Notes: generated by a model not told the origin, from the letters alone. 64,000 bases of DNA from Roseiarcus fermentans (GCF_003315135.1 NZ_QNRK01000031.1:7910-71909), one strand, 5' to 3'. Positions 27,285 through 36,879 are shown, counted from the first letter of the stretch. Made by a program: numbers and translations.

Positions 27285-27575
27285 ATGACGATGGAGGATA
27301 GAATTATCGGGCGTTTGACGGAAGCGCTGGCGCCGGTGGATCTGACCGTCATCGACGACTCCGGCCGGCACGCCGGTCATGCCGGGGTTCGGACAGGACC
27401 CGGCCACGCCCAGGCTGGCGGCGGCACGCATTATCGCATCCGAATCGTTTCGGCGCGCTTTACCGGCCTCAACCGGGTCGCACGTCACCGCCTGGTCTAC
27501 GACCTTCTGCCGGCCGAGTTCGCCGACGGCCTGCACGCGCTCGCCATCGACGCCAAGGCGCCCGGCGAGCCCTGA
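27285..27575 (+). CDS. BolA family protein
   Basis: 96 residues with the BolA pattern VIDDSGRHAGHAG, a glycine-rich loop, then THYRIRIVSARFTGLNRVARHRLVYDLL. BolA proteins partner with monothiol glutaredoxins in Fe-S trafficking. The start is MTMEDRI with GGGAG 9 nt upstream; the ATG six bases later is also possible. The stop overlaps the next gene's start (TGATG). Confidence 0.93.
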   Translation: MTMEDRIIGRLTEALAPVDLTVIDDSGRHAGHAGVRTGPGHAQAGGGTHYRIRIVSARFTGLNRVARHRLVYDLLPAEFADGLHALAIDAKAPGEP

Positions 27576-28132
27576 TGCCCGACGGGCAGGAAGCGCACGG
27601 GCCTTATGTCTTCACGCTCGAGCCCGGCGAACTCGACGCGGTCGCCGCCCGGTACGGATTGCGGGACGCGCTCGGCGGCGGCCTGACGGCGAGTCACCAC
27701 GCGCCGCTGGCGGCGTTCGTGCTGACGCTGCTGTTCGCCGCGATTCTGGCGAAGACCGACCTGATCAGCCGGCGCGCGGGGGAAGCCGTGTTCGTGCTCG
27801 CGGCTCTCGCCTTCATGGTTCAGCGGCTGGTGACGCACCGGCGGATCTGGCGGGCGCGCAACAGGGGACGCGCCGAGGTCGAACGGCTGCTCTCGGGCCG
27901 CCGGGTGACGGTGACGATCGAGGAGTCCGCGGTCCGCGAGAGCGGCGGAGCGGCGCCCCGGCGGATTCTGTTCGCCGACTGCGTCGAGGCCGAGGAAGCC
28001 GGCGGGCTCGTCTATCTCTGGACCCGCGCGGGGGCGCCGATCGTCATGCCGAGCCGGGCGATGTCCGAGGGGGAGTCGCCGCGGCTGGCGGCGAAGGCGC
28101 GCGCGCGCCTGGGTCACGCCCCCCGCGCGTAA
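27575..28132 (+). CDS. Small membrane protein, YcxB-like
   Basis: 185 residues. After about 45 soluble residues come two hydrophobic segments (LAAFVLTLLFAAIL and AVFVLAALAFMVQRL). A soluble C-terminal domain (VTVTIEESAVRES, then LVYLWTRAGAPIVMPSRAM) resembles YcxB-like domains. Start overlaps the bolA stop by one base, implying translational coupling. No function known. Confidence 0.75.
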   Translation: MPDGQEAHGPYVFTLEPGELDAVAARYGLRDALGGGLTASHHAPLAAFVLTLLFAAILAKTDLISRRAGEAVFVLAALAFMVQRLVTHRRIWRARNRGRAEVERLLSGRRVTVTIEESAVRESGGAAPRRILFADCVEAEEAGGLVYLWTRAGAPIVMPSRAMSEGESPRLAAKARARLGHAPRA

Positions 28133-28182
28133 CCCCGGACCCGGGTTCGCTCGCGCCGCGGCGATTTCGTCCCGGAACGTCG

Positions 28183-28803
28183 CTACCTCGCCGTCGCGAG
28201 TCGAAGACCGAACGCGACCAGGATCGCCCCCGAGACCGCATCGATTGGGCGACGCAAGCGCCGATATCGAGCCTGGATGCGGCTCGAGGCGAAGGTCGTC
28301 GCAAGCCCCAAATGCCAGCCGACGGACAGGGCGGCGATCGTCGCCGCGGTCGCCACGAAAAACCAGACCGGGGCGTCGGCGGGGAACGTCGTCGCAAACA
28401 CGCTGGTCCAGAACGCGCCGGACTTCGGATTCGTCAGGCTCGTCGTCAGTCCCGCCCGCCAAGCCGCGAGGGGCCGCATCGCGGCGGTTCGCCCGATGGG
28501 CTCGGCCCGCGGGCGGGCGGCGCCGAGCAGCAGCCTCACCCCGAGCCAGATCAGGTAGGCCGCGCCGAGGAGGCGGACGGCGAGGTACAGCCAACCGACG
28601 CTCGCCAGAACCGCGGCGACGCCGAACATGGCGAGCAGCGCCCAAATGACGGAACCGGTCGCGACCCCCCAGGCGACGAGACGCGCGAGCCGGCGTTCGC
28701 CGCTCAGGGCGAGTTGCGTGATGATCAGGAAGTTGGGACCGGGGCTCGCGACGGCGACCAGATAGAGCCCGGCGACGGCGAAGAGGCTCGGTAGATAGGT
28801 CAT
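28183..28803 (-). CDS. LysE/RhtB family exporter
   Basis: 206 residues, about six transmembrane helices, with the family signature PGPNFLIITQLALSGERR near the N-terminus and TNPKSGAFWTSVF in the middle. Members export amino acids such as homoserine, threonine or lysine; the substrate cannot be told here. Confidence 0.92.
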   Translation of the reverse strand: MTYLPSLFAVAGLYLVAVASPGPNFLIITQLALSGERRLARLVAWGVATGSVIWALLAMFGVAAVLASVGWLYLAVRLLGAAYLIWLGVRLLLGAARPRAEPIGRTAAMRPLAAWRAGLTTSLTNPKSGAFWTSVFATTFPADAPVWFFVATAATIAALSVGWHLGLATTFASSRIQARYRRLRRPIDAVSGAILVAFGLRLATAR

Positions 28804-28865
28804 GCGGTCCTCGCCTCCTTACCCCGATCCCGTCGCTCGAAGCCCAACCTGAGGCCGAAGCGTCC

Positions 28866-31800
28866 TTATGCCGGCGGCGGCTCCTCTCCGCCCGGCGCGA
28901 GATGCCCGGCCGCGCGCTCCCGCGCGATCAACGCCGCGTGGTCGCGGGCGAGAAGCGTATAAACCATCGGCGTCACGAACAGGGTGAAGCAGGTTCCGAT
29001 CGACATGCCGGCGAAAATCGTCAATCCGATGTTGAATCGCGACGCCGCGCCCGCCCCGGTGGCGACGATCAGCGGGATCACTCCGACCACCATGGCGGCC
29101 GTCGTCATCAGGATCGGCCTCAGGCGCACGGAGGCGGCGTGTTCGATCGCCTCGCGGCGCGACATGCCGCCCCGCTCCTGCATGCGGTTGGCGAAATCGA
29201 CCATCAGGATGCCGTGCTTCGAGATCAGGCCGATCAGGGTCACCAGGCCGATCTGCGAATAGATGTTGATGCTGGCGAACCCCAGGACGCCGCCGACGTT
29301 GAGCGGCAGCAGCGCGCCGAACAACGCCGTCGGCAGGGCGATCAGGATGATCAGCGGGTCGCGAAAACTCTCGTACTGCGCCGCGAGCACGAGATAGATG
29401 ACGATCAGCGCGAACACGAACACATAGACGAGCGCGTTGCCCTCCTGCTCGTACTGGCGCGAATCGCCGCCGAAATCGTACGAATACCCCTCGGGGAAGC
29501 TCGCCTTGGCCTTTGCCTTGAGGAAATCGAGCGCTTCGCCGAGCGTGCGGCCCGGAAACGGCACGCCGGATATGGTCGCCGAATTCAGCTGCTGGAAGCT
29601 CGTCAGCGCGTTCGGCTGAACCTCGTCGGTGACGCTCGCGATCGCCGACAGCGGCGCGAGCTCGCCGTTGCGGGTGCGCAGCTGGTAGCGGGTCAGCCAG
29701 TCGGGCGTCAGCCGGAACTCGCGCGGGGCCTGCGGGATGACCTGGTAGCTGCGCCCGTAGAGGCTGAACAGGTTGACGTAATTGCCCCCGAGCATGGTCG
29801 CGAGGGCGTTGCCGACCTCGGCCATGTTGATGCCCATGGCGTTCGCCTTGTCGGCGTCGACCTTGAACTTGAACTGCGGCGTGTCGAACTTGAGATCGAC
29901 GTCGGTGAACAGGAAGAGCCCGCTCTCGCGCGCCGCCTGCTGCATCGATTCCGCGACGTCGGCGAGCGTCTGGTAGTCGCCGGTGGTGCGGATGACGAAC
30001 TGCATCGGCGCGCCGCCGGTCGACCCCGGCAAGGCCGGCGGTGAAAACGCCTGGACCTTCGCCTGCGGCACCTTGAGGAAGCGCGGGCCGAGGTCGGCGA
30101 GCACCTTCTTCTGGTTGCGCTCGCGATCGTCCCACGGCTTGAGGATCAGGCCCGCGAAAGCCATGCGCACGCCGCCGGCGCCGTTGATGACGAACGAATG
30201 CGCCACTTCCGGAATGTCCTTGATCTCGTCGACGAGCCGGCTCGTCGCCGCCTCGAGATAGTCGAGGTTGCCGACCTGCGGGATCTTGGCGAGGGTCAGG
30301 AGGAAGCCCTGGTCCTCCTCGGGCGCGAGCTCCTGCGGCGTCGAGCGGTACATGACGGCGGTCAGGGCGAGCACGCCCACCAGGACGAGCGCCGTCAGCG
30401 CACGGAAGTTCAGCGTCGCGTGCAGACGCCGCTGGTAGGCTTGGCGCAGGCGGTCGAAGGTGCGGTCCACGAGGCGGGCGAACCAGCTCTGATGCTGGTC
30501 GTGGCGCAGCAGCTTCGAGCACATCATCGGCGAGAGGGTCAGCGCGATGAACCCGGAGACGATGACCGCGCCCGCGAGGGTGAAGGCGAACTCGCGAAAC
30601 AGCGCGCCGGTCACGCCGGTCACGAATCCAATCGGGGCGTAGACGGCGGCGAGCGTGATCGTCATCGCCACCACCGGCAGGGCGATCTCGTGCGCGCCGC
30701 GAATCGCCGCATCGAAAGGCGTCATGCCCTCCTCGATATGGCGGTGGATGTTCTCCACCACCACGATCGCGTCGTCGACCACGAGACCGATGCCGAGCAC
30801 GAGCGCCAGCAGAGTCAGCAGGTTGATCGAATAGTCGAGCGCGTAGAGCGCGATCATCACCCCGATCAGCGACAGCGGGATGGTGACGATCGGTATGAAG
30901 GTCGAGCGCAGGTTGCCGAGGAACAGGAAGATCACCACGATCACGATGACCGCGGCCTCGACCAGGGTCTTGGCGACCTCGCGGATCGAGGCGCGGATGA
31001 ACTTGGTCGAATCGTAGGCGATGGTGGCGTTGAGGCCTTCCGGCAGCTGCTGCTGGATGCTCGGCATGATCGCGTTGACGCCGTCGATGACGGTCAGCGG
31101 ATTGGCTTCCGGGGTCGCGTAAATGCCGATGAACACGGCCTTCAGGCCGTCGAACACGGAGGACGAGTCGGAGGTCTGCGGCCCGAGGTCGATCTTGGTC
31201 GACACGTCTCCGAGCCGCACCAGCGCGTCGCCGTGGGTCGCGATCACCATCTGGCTGAACGCCTTCGGGCTGTCGAGCGAGGTGAGCGCGTCGACGCTGA
31301 TCTGGGTGAAGTCGCTCTTCACCTCGCCCGCGGCGGTGGTGAAGTTGTTGGCGAGCAGCGCCGCGCGCACGTCGGTCGCGGTGACGCCCTGCGCCGCCAT
31401 CCGGGTCGGATCGAGCCAGATGCGCATCGAAAACAGCTGGCCGCCGAGGATCTGGGCGTTGGCGACGCCGTCGACGGTCTGCAGGCGCGGCTGGATGACC
31501 CGGGTCAGATAGTCGGTGATCTGCGACGACGTCATCACCGCCGAGTTGAAGTTCAGGTACATGAGCGCGAAGCCCTGCCCCGTCTGCTTCACGACGATGG
31601 GATCGTTGGCCTCGCGCGGCAGGATGCCGCGCACCTGGTTCACCTTGGACAGCGCGTCCGCCATCGCCCGGTCGGGATTGGCGTCGAGCCGGAGGTTGAG
31701 CGTGACGGTCGAGGCGTTCTGCTGCGAACTCGACACCAGGGTGTCGATGCCTTCGGTGCTCGCCACCGCCTGCTCGATCGGCGTGGTGATGAAGCCCTTG

Positions 31801-31979
31801 ATGACGTCGGCGGCCGCGCCCGGATAGGTCGTGGTGATGGTGATCGTCGTGTTCGAGGTCTTCGGGAACTGCCGGACCTGCAGCTTGTAGGCGGACATGA
31901 GCCCGACGAGCAGGATGAGCAGGCTCACCACGCTCGCCAGCACCGGCCTGCGGATGAAGAGATCGGTGAAAGCGTTCAT
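28866..31979 (-). CDS. RND multidrug efflux pump, inner-membrane transporter
   Basis: 1037 residues, the length of AcrB/MexB-type HAE1 pumps. It begins MNAFTDLFIRRPVLASVVSL, carries the proton-relay aspartates in GLVVDDAIVVVENIHRH (TM4) and the porter-domain pattern YPGAAADVIKGFITTPIEQA. It uses proton motive force to export drugs or other hydrophobic compounds. The gene for its fusion protein precedes it on the same strand by 13 bp; no outer-membrane TolC-type gene is nearby. Confidence 0.96.
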   Translation of the reverse strand: MNAFTDLFIRRPVLASVVSLLILLVGLMSAYKLQVRQFPKTSNTTITITTTYPGAAADVIKGFITTPIEQAVASTEGIDTLVSSSQQNASTVTLNLRLDANPDRAMADALSKVNQVRGILPREANDPIVVKQTGQGFALMYLNFNSAVMTSSQITDYLTRVIQPRLQTVDGVANAQILGGQLFSMRIWLDPTRMAAQGVTATDVRAALLANNFTTAAGEVKSDFTQISVDALTSLDSPKAFSQMVIATHGDALVRLGDVSTKIDLGPQTSDSSSVFDGLKAVFIGIYATPEANPLTVIDGVNAIMPSIQQQLPEGLNATIAYDSTKFIRASIREVAKTLVEAAVIVIVVIFLFLGNLRSTFIPIVTIPLSLIGVMIALYALDYSINLLTLLALVLGIGLVVDDAIVVVENIHRHIEEGMTPFDAAIRGAHEIALPVVAMTITLAAVYAPIGFVTGVTGALFREFAFTLAGAVIVSGFIALTLSPMMCSKLLRHDQHQSWFARLVDRTFDRLRQAYQRRLHATLNFRALTALVLVGVLALTAVMYRSTPQELAPEEDQGFLLTLAKIPQVGNLDYLEAATSRLVDEIKDIPEVAHSFVINGAGGVRMAFAGLILKPWDDRERNQKKVLADLGPRFLKVPQAKVQAFSPPALPGSTGGAPMQFVIRTTGDYQTLADVAESMQQAARESGLFLFTDVDLKFDTPQFKFKVDADKANAMGINMAEVGNALATMLGGNYVNLFSLYGRSYQVIPQAPREFRLTPDWLTRYQLRTRNGELAPLSAIASVTDEVQPNALTSFQQLNSATISGVPFPGRTLGEALDFLKAKAKASFPEGYSYDFGGDSRQYEQEGNALVYVFVFALIVIYLVLAAQYESFRDPLIILIALPTALFGALLPLNVGGVLGFASINIYSQIGLVTLIGLISKHGILMVDFANRMQERGGMSRREAIEHAASVRLRPILMTTAAMVVGVIPLIVATGAGAASRFNIGLTIFAGMSIGTCFTLFVTPMVYTLLARDHAALIARERAAGHLAPGGEEPPPA

Positions 31980-31992
31980 CGGGCGGTCCGGC

Positions 31993-33327
31993 TCACTGCA
32001 GCGGCGTCTGGGCCGGCGGCGGCAGGGCCGGACGGTCGTCGATCACCACCGGCATGTGCGGCTGCAGCTTGATCTGGCCGGCGTCGACGACCCGCTCGCC
32101 CTCCTTCACCCCGTCCGTGATCGCGATGCGCTCGCCGCGGACGGCGCCCAGGCGGACGAACCGCCGCTCCACGACGAGGCCGCCCGGCGCGGCCGGCGCC
32201 GCCGCCGAGGCGGTCCCCGACGGGGCCGGCGGCGGCGGCGCCGGCGCGACGACGAAGACGTTGTTGCCGTAAAGGCTGTAGACGATCGCGGTGCGCGGCA
32301 GGGTCAGGACCTCCCGGGGCGCGCCGGTGGTCACGGTGAGGTTGGCGAACATGCCGGGCAGCAGGCGCCGGTCCGGGTTGGCGAATTCCGCGCGGATCGT
32401 GATGTTGCGGGAATCGGCGTTGACGCGGGCGTCGACCGCCTTGATCCTGCCCTGGAAGGTCTGGCCGGGAAACGGGGCGACGGTCATCGCGGTGTCCTGC
32501 CCGACCGCGATCGTGGCGAGCGCGTCCTCGGTCACCGGGAAGTCGGCGTAGATCGGCTCGAGCCGGGTGAGCGAAGCGAGCGGCGTGCCGACCGCGGCGA
32601 ACTGGCCGACGTCGCCGTTGCGGATGCCGATGCGGCCGGGGAACGGGGCCCGGATCGCTTTCTGCGCGATCACCGCCTGGGTGCGCTGCACCGAGGCCGC
32701 GGCGCTGTCGCGCGCCGCGAGCGCCGAATCGAGCGTCGCCTGCGGGGTATTGCCGCCGAGCACCAGGGTCTTCTGCCGCGCGAGCGTCGCCTCGGCGTTG
32801 CGCAATTGCGCCTGGCCCGCGGCGAGGTCGGCCTGCTCGACCGAATCGTCGAGGTTGATCAGCAGGTCGCCCTCCTTGACGTCCTGCCCCGACTCGAAGT
32901 GGATCGCCGTGATCACGCCCGCCACCTGCGGGGCGATGAAGATGCCCTGGTAGGCGCGCAAGGTGCCGATCGCGGTGAGCGCCGGCGGCCACTGCTCCAT
33001 GGTCGCGGGCGAGACGGAGACGGTGGTGGGCTTCGGGGCGAAGGCCGCGGCCATGATGCCCTTGAGCATGGCCGGCTTGATGACGAACTGGAACCAGGCC
33101 AGGCCCACGGTCAGGCCCGCGAGCGCGCACAAGGTGACGATGAAGACCACCGGGCGACGGACCCGCAAGGGCAGCCAGCGGATGACGAGCAGCGCGACCA
33201 GAACGGCGGCGGCCACGACGAAGGCGATCGGCGGCGCCGGCGGATGCACAACGCCGGCCTGCCCGAGCGCCCCCGCAGCCAACGCCGCGAGCGCCAGTGT
33301 CGCCAAAATCCAGTCGATCGCTTTCAT
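31993..33327 (-). CDS. RND efflux membrane-fusion protein with extra N-terminal helices
   Basis: 444 residues. From residue 115 on it is a classical periplasmic adaptor: lipoyl halves (APQVAGVITAIHFESGQDVKEGDLL and IRAPFPGRIGIRNGDVGQF), an alpha-hairpin, a beta-barrel and a membrane-proximal domain interrupted by a Pro/Ala linker. Unusually it opens with three hydrophobic segments (about 5-22, 33-51 and 58-80) instead of one anchor. The start at MKAIDWILA is chosen because upstream in-frame sequence is not protein-like. It forms an operon with the RND pump. Confidence 0.92.
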   Translation of the reverse strand: MKAIDWILATLALAALAAGALGQAGVVHPPAPPIAFVVAAAVLVALLVIRWLPLRVRRPVVFIVTLCALAGLTVGLAWFQFVIKPAMLKGIMAAAFAPKPTTVSVSPATMEQWPPALTAIGTLRAYQGIFIAPQVAGVITAIHFESGQDVKEGDLLINLDDSVEQADLAAGQAQLRNAEATLARQKTLVLGGNTPQATLDSALAARDSAAASVQRTQAVIAQKAIRAPFPGRIGIRNGDVGQFAAVGTPLASLTRLEPIYADFPVTEDALATIAVGQDTAMTVAPFPGQTFQGRIKAVDARVNADSRNITIRAEFANPDRRLLPGMFANLTVTTGAPREVLTLPRTAIVYSLYGNNVFVVAPAPPPPAPSGTASAAAPAAPGGLVVERRFVRLGAVRGERIAITDGVKEGERVVDAGQIKLQPHMPVVIDDRPALPPPAQTPLQ

Positions 33328-33976
33328 CGCCGCCCGCGGTTCCCTCGGATCGCGGTGCAGCGTCCGCGTCGCGATCCTATCTAGCGTTCGCGGGCCGCTG
33401 GCGCCAGACGGCGCGCCTGCGGCCTTTTCGCTTGCGACGGCGACGCCCCCGCCGCTGCCGGGTCTCCAGTGCCGCCTGTCCCGGCGCCGCACAAGCGAAT
33501 TCAGACGGCCGCCGTCACTTTTTGTCGCAGCGTCACCGGTCGCCGCCCCCGGCGGACAAGGCCCCCAAGACGCCGAACGGCCGCTCGGCGGACCCTCGCC
33601 GGCGACGCGGCCGCGGCCCCGTTCCCGAGTCGGTTTTCAGTGTTTTCAGCCATTTGCATTGGATTTTCCGGGCGGCCGTATCTCCCAAGTCGGGCGCACG
33701 AGCGGCGATCGCAGCGCTCAACGGCATGGCGCGCGTCTTGGGCGCCCGGACGCGCCAGCCGGCAGCCCCGTCGCGAGGCGCGAGGCGGCGCGGCGATTCC
33801 GATGCTACTCCTGATTTCTCTAAATCGGAAGACAATGTCGAAAGAATCGGAAAACCAAGCGCCCTCCGCTGACGGTTCTCCCCGCGCGCCGCCGCGCGTC
33901 TCGCCAGATCGGCCGGGCGCGGCTATCCTCGTCGCCGGCCGCATCCCAGACGGTCGGATTCTCGGAAGACGAACCC
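33328..33976. other. Long intergenic region, no gene recognised
   Basis: 649 bp upstream of both the efflux operon (minus) and the PsiF-like gene (plus). Open frames exist on both strands but are Arg/Pro-rich shadows. It should hold two divergent promoters; around 33636-33660 there is a less GC-rich patch with a repeated TTTTCAG, but no operator I can name. Confidence 0.4.
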
Positions 33977-34228
33977 ATGATCAAGACTTTCGCGCTCGCC
34001 GCGCTCGCCCTCTGCCTCGCCGGCGCGTCGACCCTCGCCTTCGCCGACGACGCCTGCATGACCCAGTCGATGGACAAGAAGCTCGCGGGCGCCGCCAAGA
34101 CCAGCTTCCTGACGAAATGCGAACGGACCGCCTGCGATGGACAGGCCGCCGACAAGAAGCTCTACGGCGCGGCCAGGACCTCGTTCGTGAAGAAGTGCGT
34201 CAAGGACGCCATGGCCGCTCCCATGTGA
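33977..34228 (+). CDS. PsiF-repeat-like periplasmic protein
   Basis: 83 residues with a signal peptide (cut near AFA-DD). The mature part holds two related units, each with a cysteine pair: DKKLAGAAKTSFLTKC and DKKLYGAARTSFVKKC, matching the PsiF repeat found in phosphate-starvation-inducible PsiF. The function of the family is unknown. The stop codon lies inside a strong hairpin. Confidence 0.85.
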   Translation: MIKTFALAALALCLAGASTLAFADDACMTQSMDKKLAGAAKTSFLTKCERTACDGQAADKKLYGAARTSFVKKCVKDAMAAPM

Positions 34229-34242
34229 GCGGCCATGGCGTC
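34205..34242 (+). terminator. Perfect 16-bp hairpin spanning the PsiF-like stop codon
   Basis: GACGCCATGGCCGCTC is followed by a 6-base loop and its exact inverse complement. The TGA stop (34226-34228) spans the loop/stem junction. No T-tract follows, so it may act as an RNA stability element or Rho-assisted terminator rather than an intrinsic terminator. Confidence 0.6.
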
Positions 34243-34465
34243 GGCGGCGTTGCCGCGGCGCTCGAACGAAGAGCGCCCCGACGAGCTTCCGCCCCGCCGC
34301 CGCAATCGGGCGGGCGCAACGCTGACGCCGCCGTCGCAATCGCCTGTTCGGCGCCCGAGCGAGGCGTCGAGACACATCATGGTTTCCCTTCTTCGGACGG
34401 CGTCGGTATAACGCCGGGCGGGGAGCGGTCGCGCATGTCGCGCATGATGAGAACTGGAGTTTGAC

Positions 34466-35581
34466 ATGAGCTCCCAGCCGACCGGAGGCGACAGACCCGG
34501 GCCGGTCGAGAGGCCCCCCGGCGCCGGGCGACAACCGAACGCGCAAGACCTGCTGGCCGAATTCGAGCAGGCGCTGGAATCGGCGGGCTTTCCGTTGCTG
34601 TCGAAGTCGCCCGGGTCCGCATCCGCCGCCGCGGCGGAGCCGCGCCACGGCGCGGACATCGCCGGGGAGCGCGACGGCGCCGCCGGATCGGTCGCCGACA
34701 ACCGCGGCCCGCGACAGGCTCCGATCGGGACGCCGGCGCGCCGTCCCTTGCGACGGCGGCTCATCGTGTCGTCCGGGCTGGCGCTCGCGGGCGCGGCGGT
34801 CGCGGGCGCGGGTTTCGCGCTCATGCCGTCCGCTCCGACGCCGAAACGGCCGCTCGCCGAAGCCCCGACCCGGCAGACGTCGAGCGTCGTCCCGGGCGCG
34901 CCGGGAACCGACGACCGCCGCTCCGATCCGGCGCCGGCCGGCGGCTCCGGCGCCGCCGTCGACGCCGAGGCGCCGGGCGCTGCAACGGCGCCGCGCGACG
35001 GTCTGCGGCCCGCCGACGGCTCGAACGCGACGGCGGCGAGACCGGCCGACACGCCGGCGGCGTCTCAGCCGGCCCAGGCCTCGACGGCGCCGCAACCGCC
35101 TGCCCCCGAACCCGTCCGGAGCGGCCCGGTCGGGCCGAACCCAACGCCCGTCGATGCAAAGCCCGCCGTTGCGGCCGGCGCGCCGCCTGCGAGCGAAGCG
35201 CCGAAGCCGCACGACAAGGCGACGCCCGCGGGCGGCGTCAGGGCGGACACGCCAAGGTCGCCGGCGGGGAAGGTCGAGCCGGCGACGAAGCCGACGCCCG
35301 ACAAGGCGTCGGCGCAGAAGATCGCGGACAAGCCCCTGAAGGCGAGAGCGGCGGAGACGCCGTATCCGCCGCCGCGGCCGGCGTCGCCGCAGAAGGCGGC
35401 GGCTTTGCCCGTCGATCAGCCGGCGCCCGATCCAGCCGAAGCCGCGCCGGTCGCCCCGCCGCCGCCCGCCTCGTTGGCCGCGCAGTCGGTCGGCCAGCTC
35501 ACGAACGCGTTCGACTATCTGAGGCGACTGCCGGGCGCGCTCATCGGGCGCGTCGCGGGCCAGAGCGGCCAAGGACAGTAG
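34466..35581 (+). CDS. Pro/Ala-rich single-pass membrane protein
   Basis: 371 residues. A cytoplasmic N-terminus of about 95 residues contains a helical stretch (AQDLLAEFEQALESAGFPLL). One transmembrane helix follows at about 98-118 after RRPLRRR. A long Pro/Ala/Lys-rich extracytoplasmic segment leads to a short helical C-terminus (LTNAFDYLRRLPGALIGRV). The architecture recalls TonB-like or periplasm-spanning linkers, but no TonB domain is recognisable. GGAG lies 7 nt before the ATG. Function unknown. Confidence 0.7.
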   Translation: MSSQPTGGDRPGPVERPPGAGRQPNAQDLLAEFEQALESAGFPLLSKSPGSASAAAAEPRHGADIAGERDGAAGSVADNRGPRQAPIGTPARRPLRRRLIVSSGLALAGAAVAGAGFALMPSAPTPKRPLAEAPTRQTSSVVPGAPGTDDRRSDPAPAGGSGAAVDAEAPGAATAPRDGLRPADGSNATAARPADTPAASQPAQASTAPQPPAPEPVRSGPVGPNPTPVDAKPAVAAGAPPASEAPKPHDKATPAGGVRADTPRSPAGKVEPATKPTPDKASAQKIADKPLKARAAETPYPPPRPASPQKAAALPVDQPAPDPAEAAPVAPPPPASLAAQSVGQLTNAFDYLRRLPGALIGRVAGQSGQGQ

Positions 35582-35713
35582 ACGCGAAGCCCGGGGGCGC
35601 AGCCGCGCCGACGGCGCGCCTGGCCCGCACGGTCCAGCGACCTGCGCATGACCACAATTTATGGTCGTGGAATATTGCCAACAGGGCGTATGTTTGCGAA
35701 TGAGAATTGATGG

Positions 35714-35976
35714 AACTCCCAAGCCTTGGGGCGCCTTGGGAATGACGGGCGGTCGTCAAAACCCGAGGTGGGGCGATGACGCTTCCCGCCGTCATTGCGA
35801 GGAGCCCGAAGGGCGACGCGGCGATCCAGGGGCCGCCAGCGCCGATCTTGAAGCGCGCGACGCCCCGCATACGGCAGGCCTTGGCCCTGCCCCCTGGATC
35901 GCCACGTCCCCCCGGATCCAAGTCAGGATCCAAGTCCGGGGGTCGCTCCTCGCGATGACGGCGGCTTGGGAGTTAC
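35714..35976. repeat. Family B MITE-like element, copy B1
   Basis: Ends are inverted: AACTCCCAAG at the left and CTTGGGAGTT at the right. Inside are nested palindromes (GTCATTGCGAGGAGC with CTCCTCGCGATGAC, and GCGATCCAGGGG with CCCCTGGATCGC). Copies at 49285-49477 and, as a core only, 51116-51182 share the pattern. No target duplication is obvious here. It sits directly upstream of the FecR-autotransporter operon. Confidence 0.75.
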
Positions 35977-36060
35977 GAAATGCGTGCCTTTCCGGCCACA
36001 CCACCGAGAGAATTTGACAAAATTGCGAAAGGTTTTCGCCTCGACCGGCTTTCCTGCTGT

Positions 36061-36879
36061 ATGATGACGAAGTCAACCGGCTTGTACGGCCGCCGATGCA
36101 GGGAGGCGGGGATTTCCTTCCGTTGCGCCATTGCGCTTTTCGCGCTCTTGATTGTCGTCTGCGGCGCGGGCCACGCCCGCGCGCAGCAGAACATCGGCTC
36201 GGCCGCCGCCTCCCTGAACGTCGTCACCCGGGAACTGTCGGGCGCCGCTGCGCCGCTGAAGGCCGGGGACGACGTCTTTCGCAACGAGATCGTCCGGACC
36301 GGAGAGGATTCGAGGGCGAAGCTCGTCTTCCTCGATTCGACCAATCTCGCCATCGGCCCGACCTCGCGGGTGACGCTGGACGAGTTCGTCTATTCGACCG
36401 AGGTCAGCGCACAGAAGGTGACGGTCAATCTGGCCAAAGGCGTGTTCCGCTTCACCACCGGCGCCCTCGACAAGAAGGCCTACCAGATCAACACCCCGAC
36501 CGCCTCGGTCGGGGTGCGCGGCACGGTGCTCGACATCGACGCGCGCAGCGCCCAGACGCGGGTCACGCTGGTCGAGGGCCAGGCCCTGGTCTGCCCGCGG
36601 CGCGCCGGGGTCACGTTCGAGAGCCAGGTGAGCGACTGCGCGAGCGGGCGACGCTGCGACTGCGTCCAACTCAATCAGGACGGGCAGACCGCGCAGGTCC
36701 GGAGAGGCGCGGGCGGCGCCGTTCAGGCGGGTCTGGTCGCCGCTCCGGTCAACATCGGCGCGCTGTGCTCCGGTTCGCTGTGCTCGCCGGTCGCCTTCGC
36801 GTCGGCCGGTCCGATCGGCGCCGGCGGCGGGACCCTGGGCGCGGGCGGCTTTCCGGCGGGGGCGCTATGCGGACACTAG
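36061..36879 (+). CDS. FecR-domain periplasmic protein
   Basis: 272 residues from the ATG at 36061. The signal peptide ends near ARA-QQ. Residues 55-165 form a FecR-type domain (GDDVFRNEIVRTGEDSRAKL, DSTNLAIGPTSRVTLDEF, AKGVFRFTTG, VGVRGTVLDID). The rest is Cys/Gly-rich (CASGRRCDC, CSGSLCSPV). In siderophore systems FecR carries signals to a sigma factor, but this type lacks the cytoplasmic part and is often found with surface proteins. An in-frame ATG at 35980 lies just outside the family B repeat with GGGAG inside the repeat, so the start is uncertain. The 3' end overlaps the autotransporter gene by 13 bp. Confidence 0.85.
   Translation: MMTKSTGLYGRRCREAGISFRCAIALFALLIVVCGAGHARAQQNIGSAAASLNVVTRELSGAAAPLKAGDDVFRNEIVRTGEDSRAKLVFLDSTNLAIGPTSRVTLDEFVYSTEVSAQKVTVNLAKGVFRFTTGALDKKAYQINTPTASVGVRGTVLDIDARSAQTRVTLVEGQALVCPRRAGVTFESQVSDCASGRRCDCVQLNQDGQTAQVRRGAGGAVQAGLVAAPVNIGALCSGSLCSPVAFASAGPIGAGGGTLGAGGFPAGALCGH

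Noticed and set aside
33469-34464. 331-codon plus-strand frame across the region before and over the PsiF-like gene
   Set aside because: Runs out of frame through the PsiF-like gene and is Arg/Pro-rich; no start signal.
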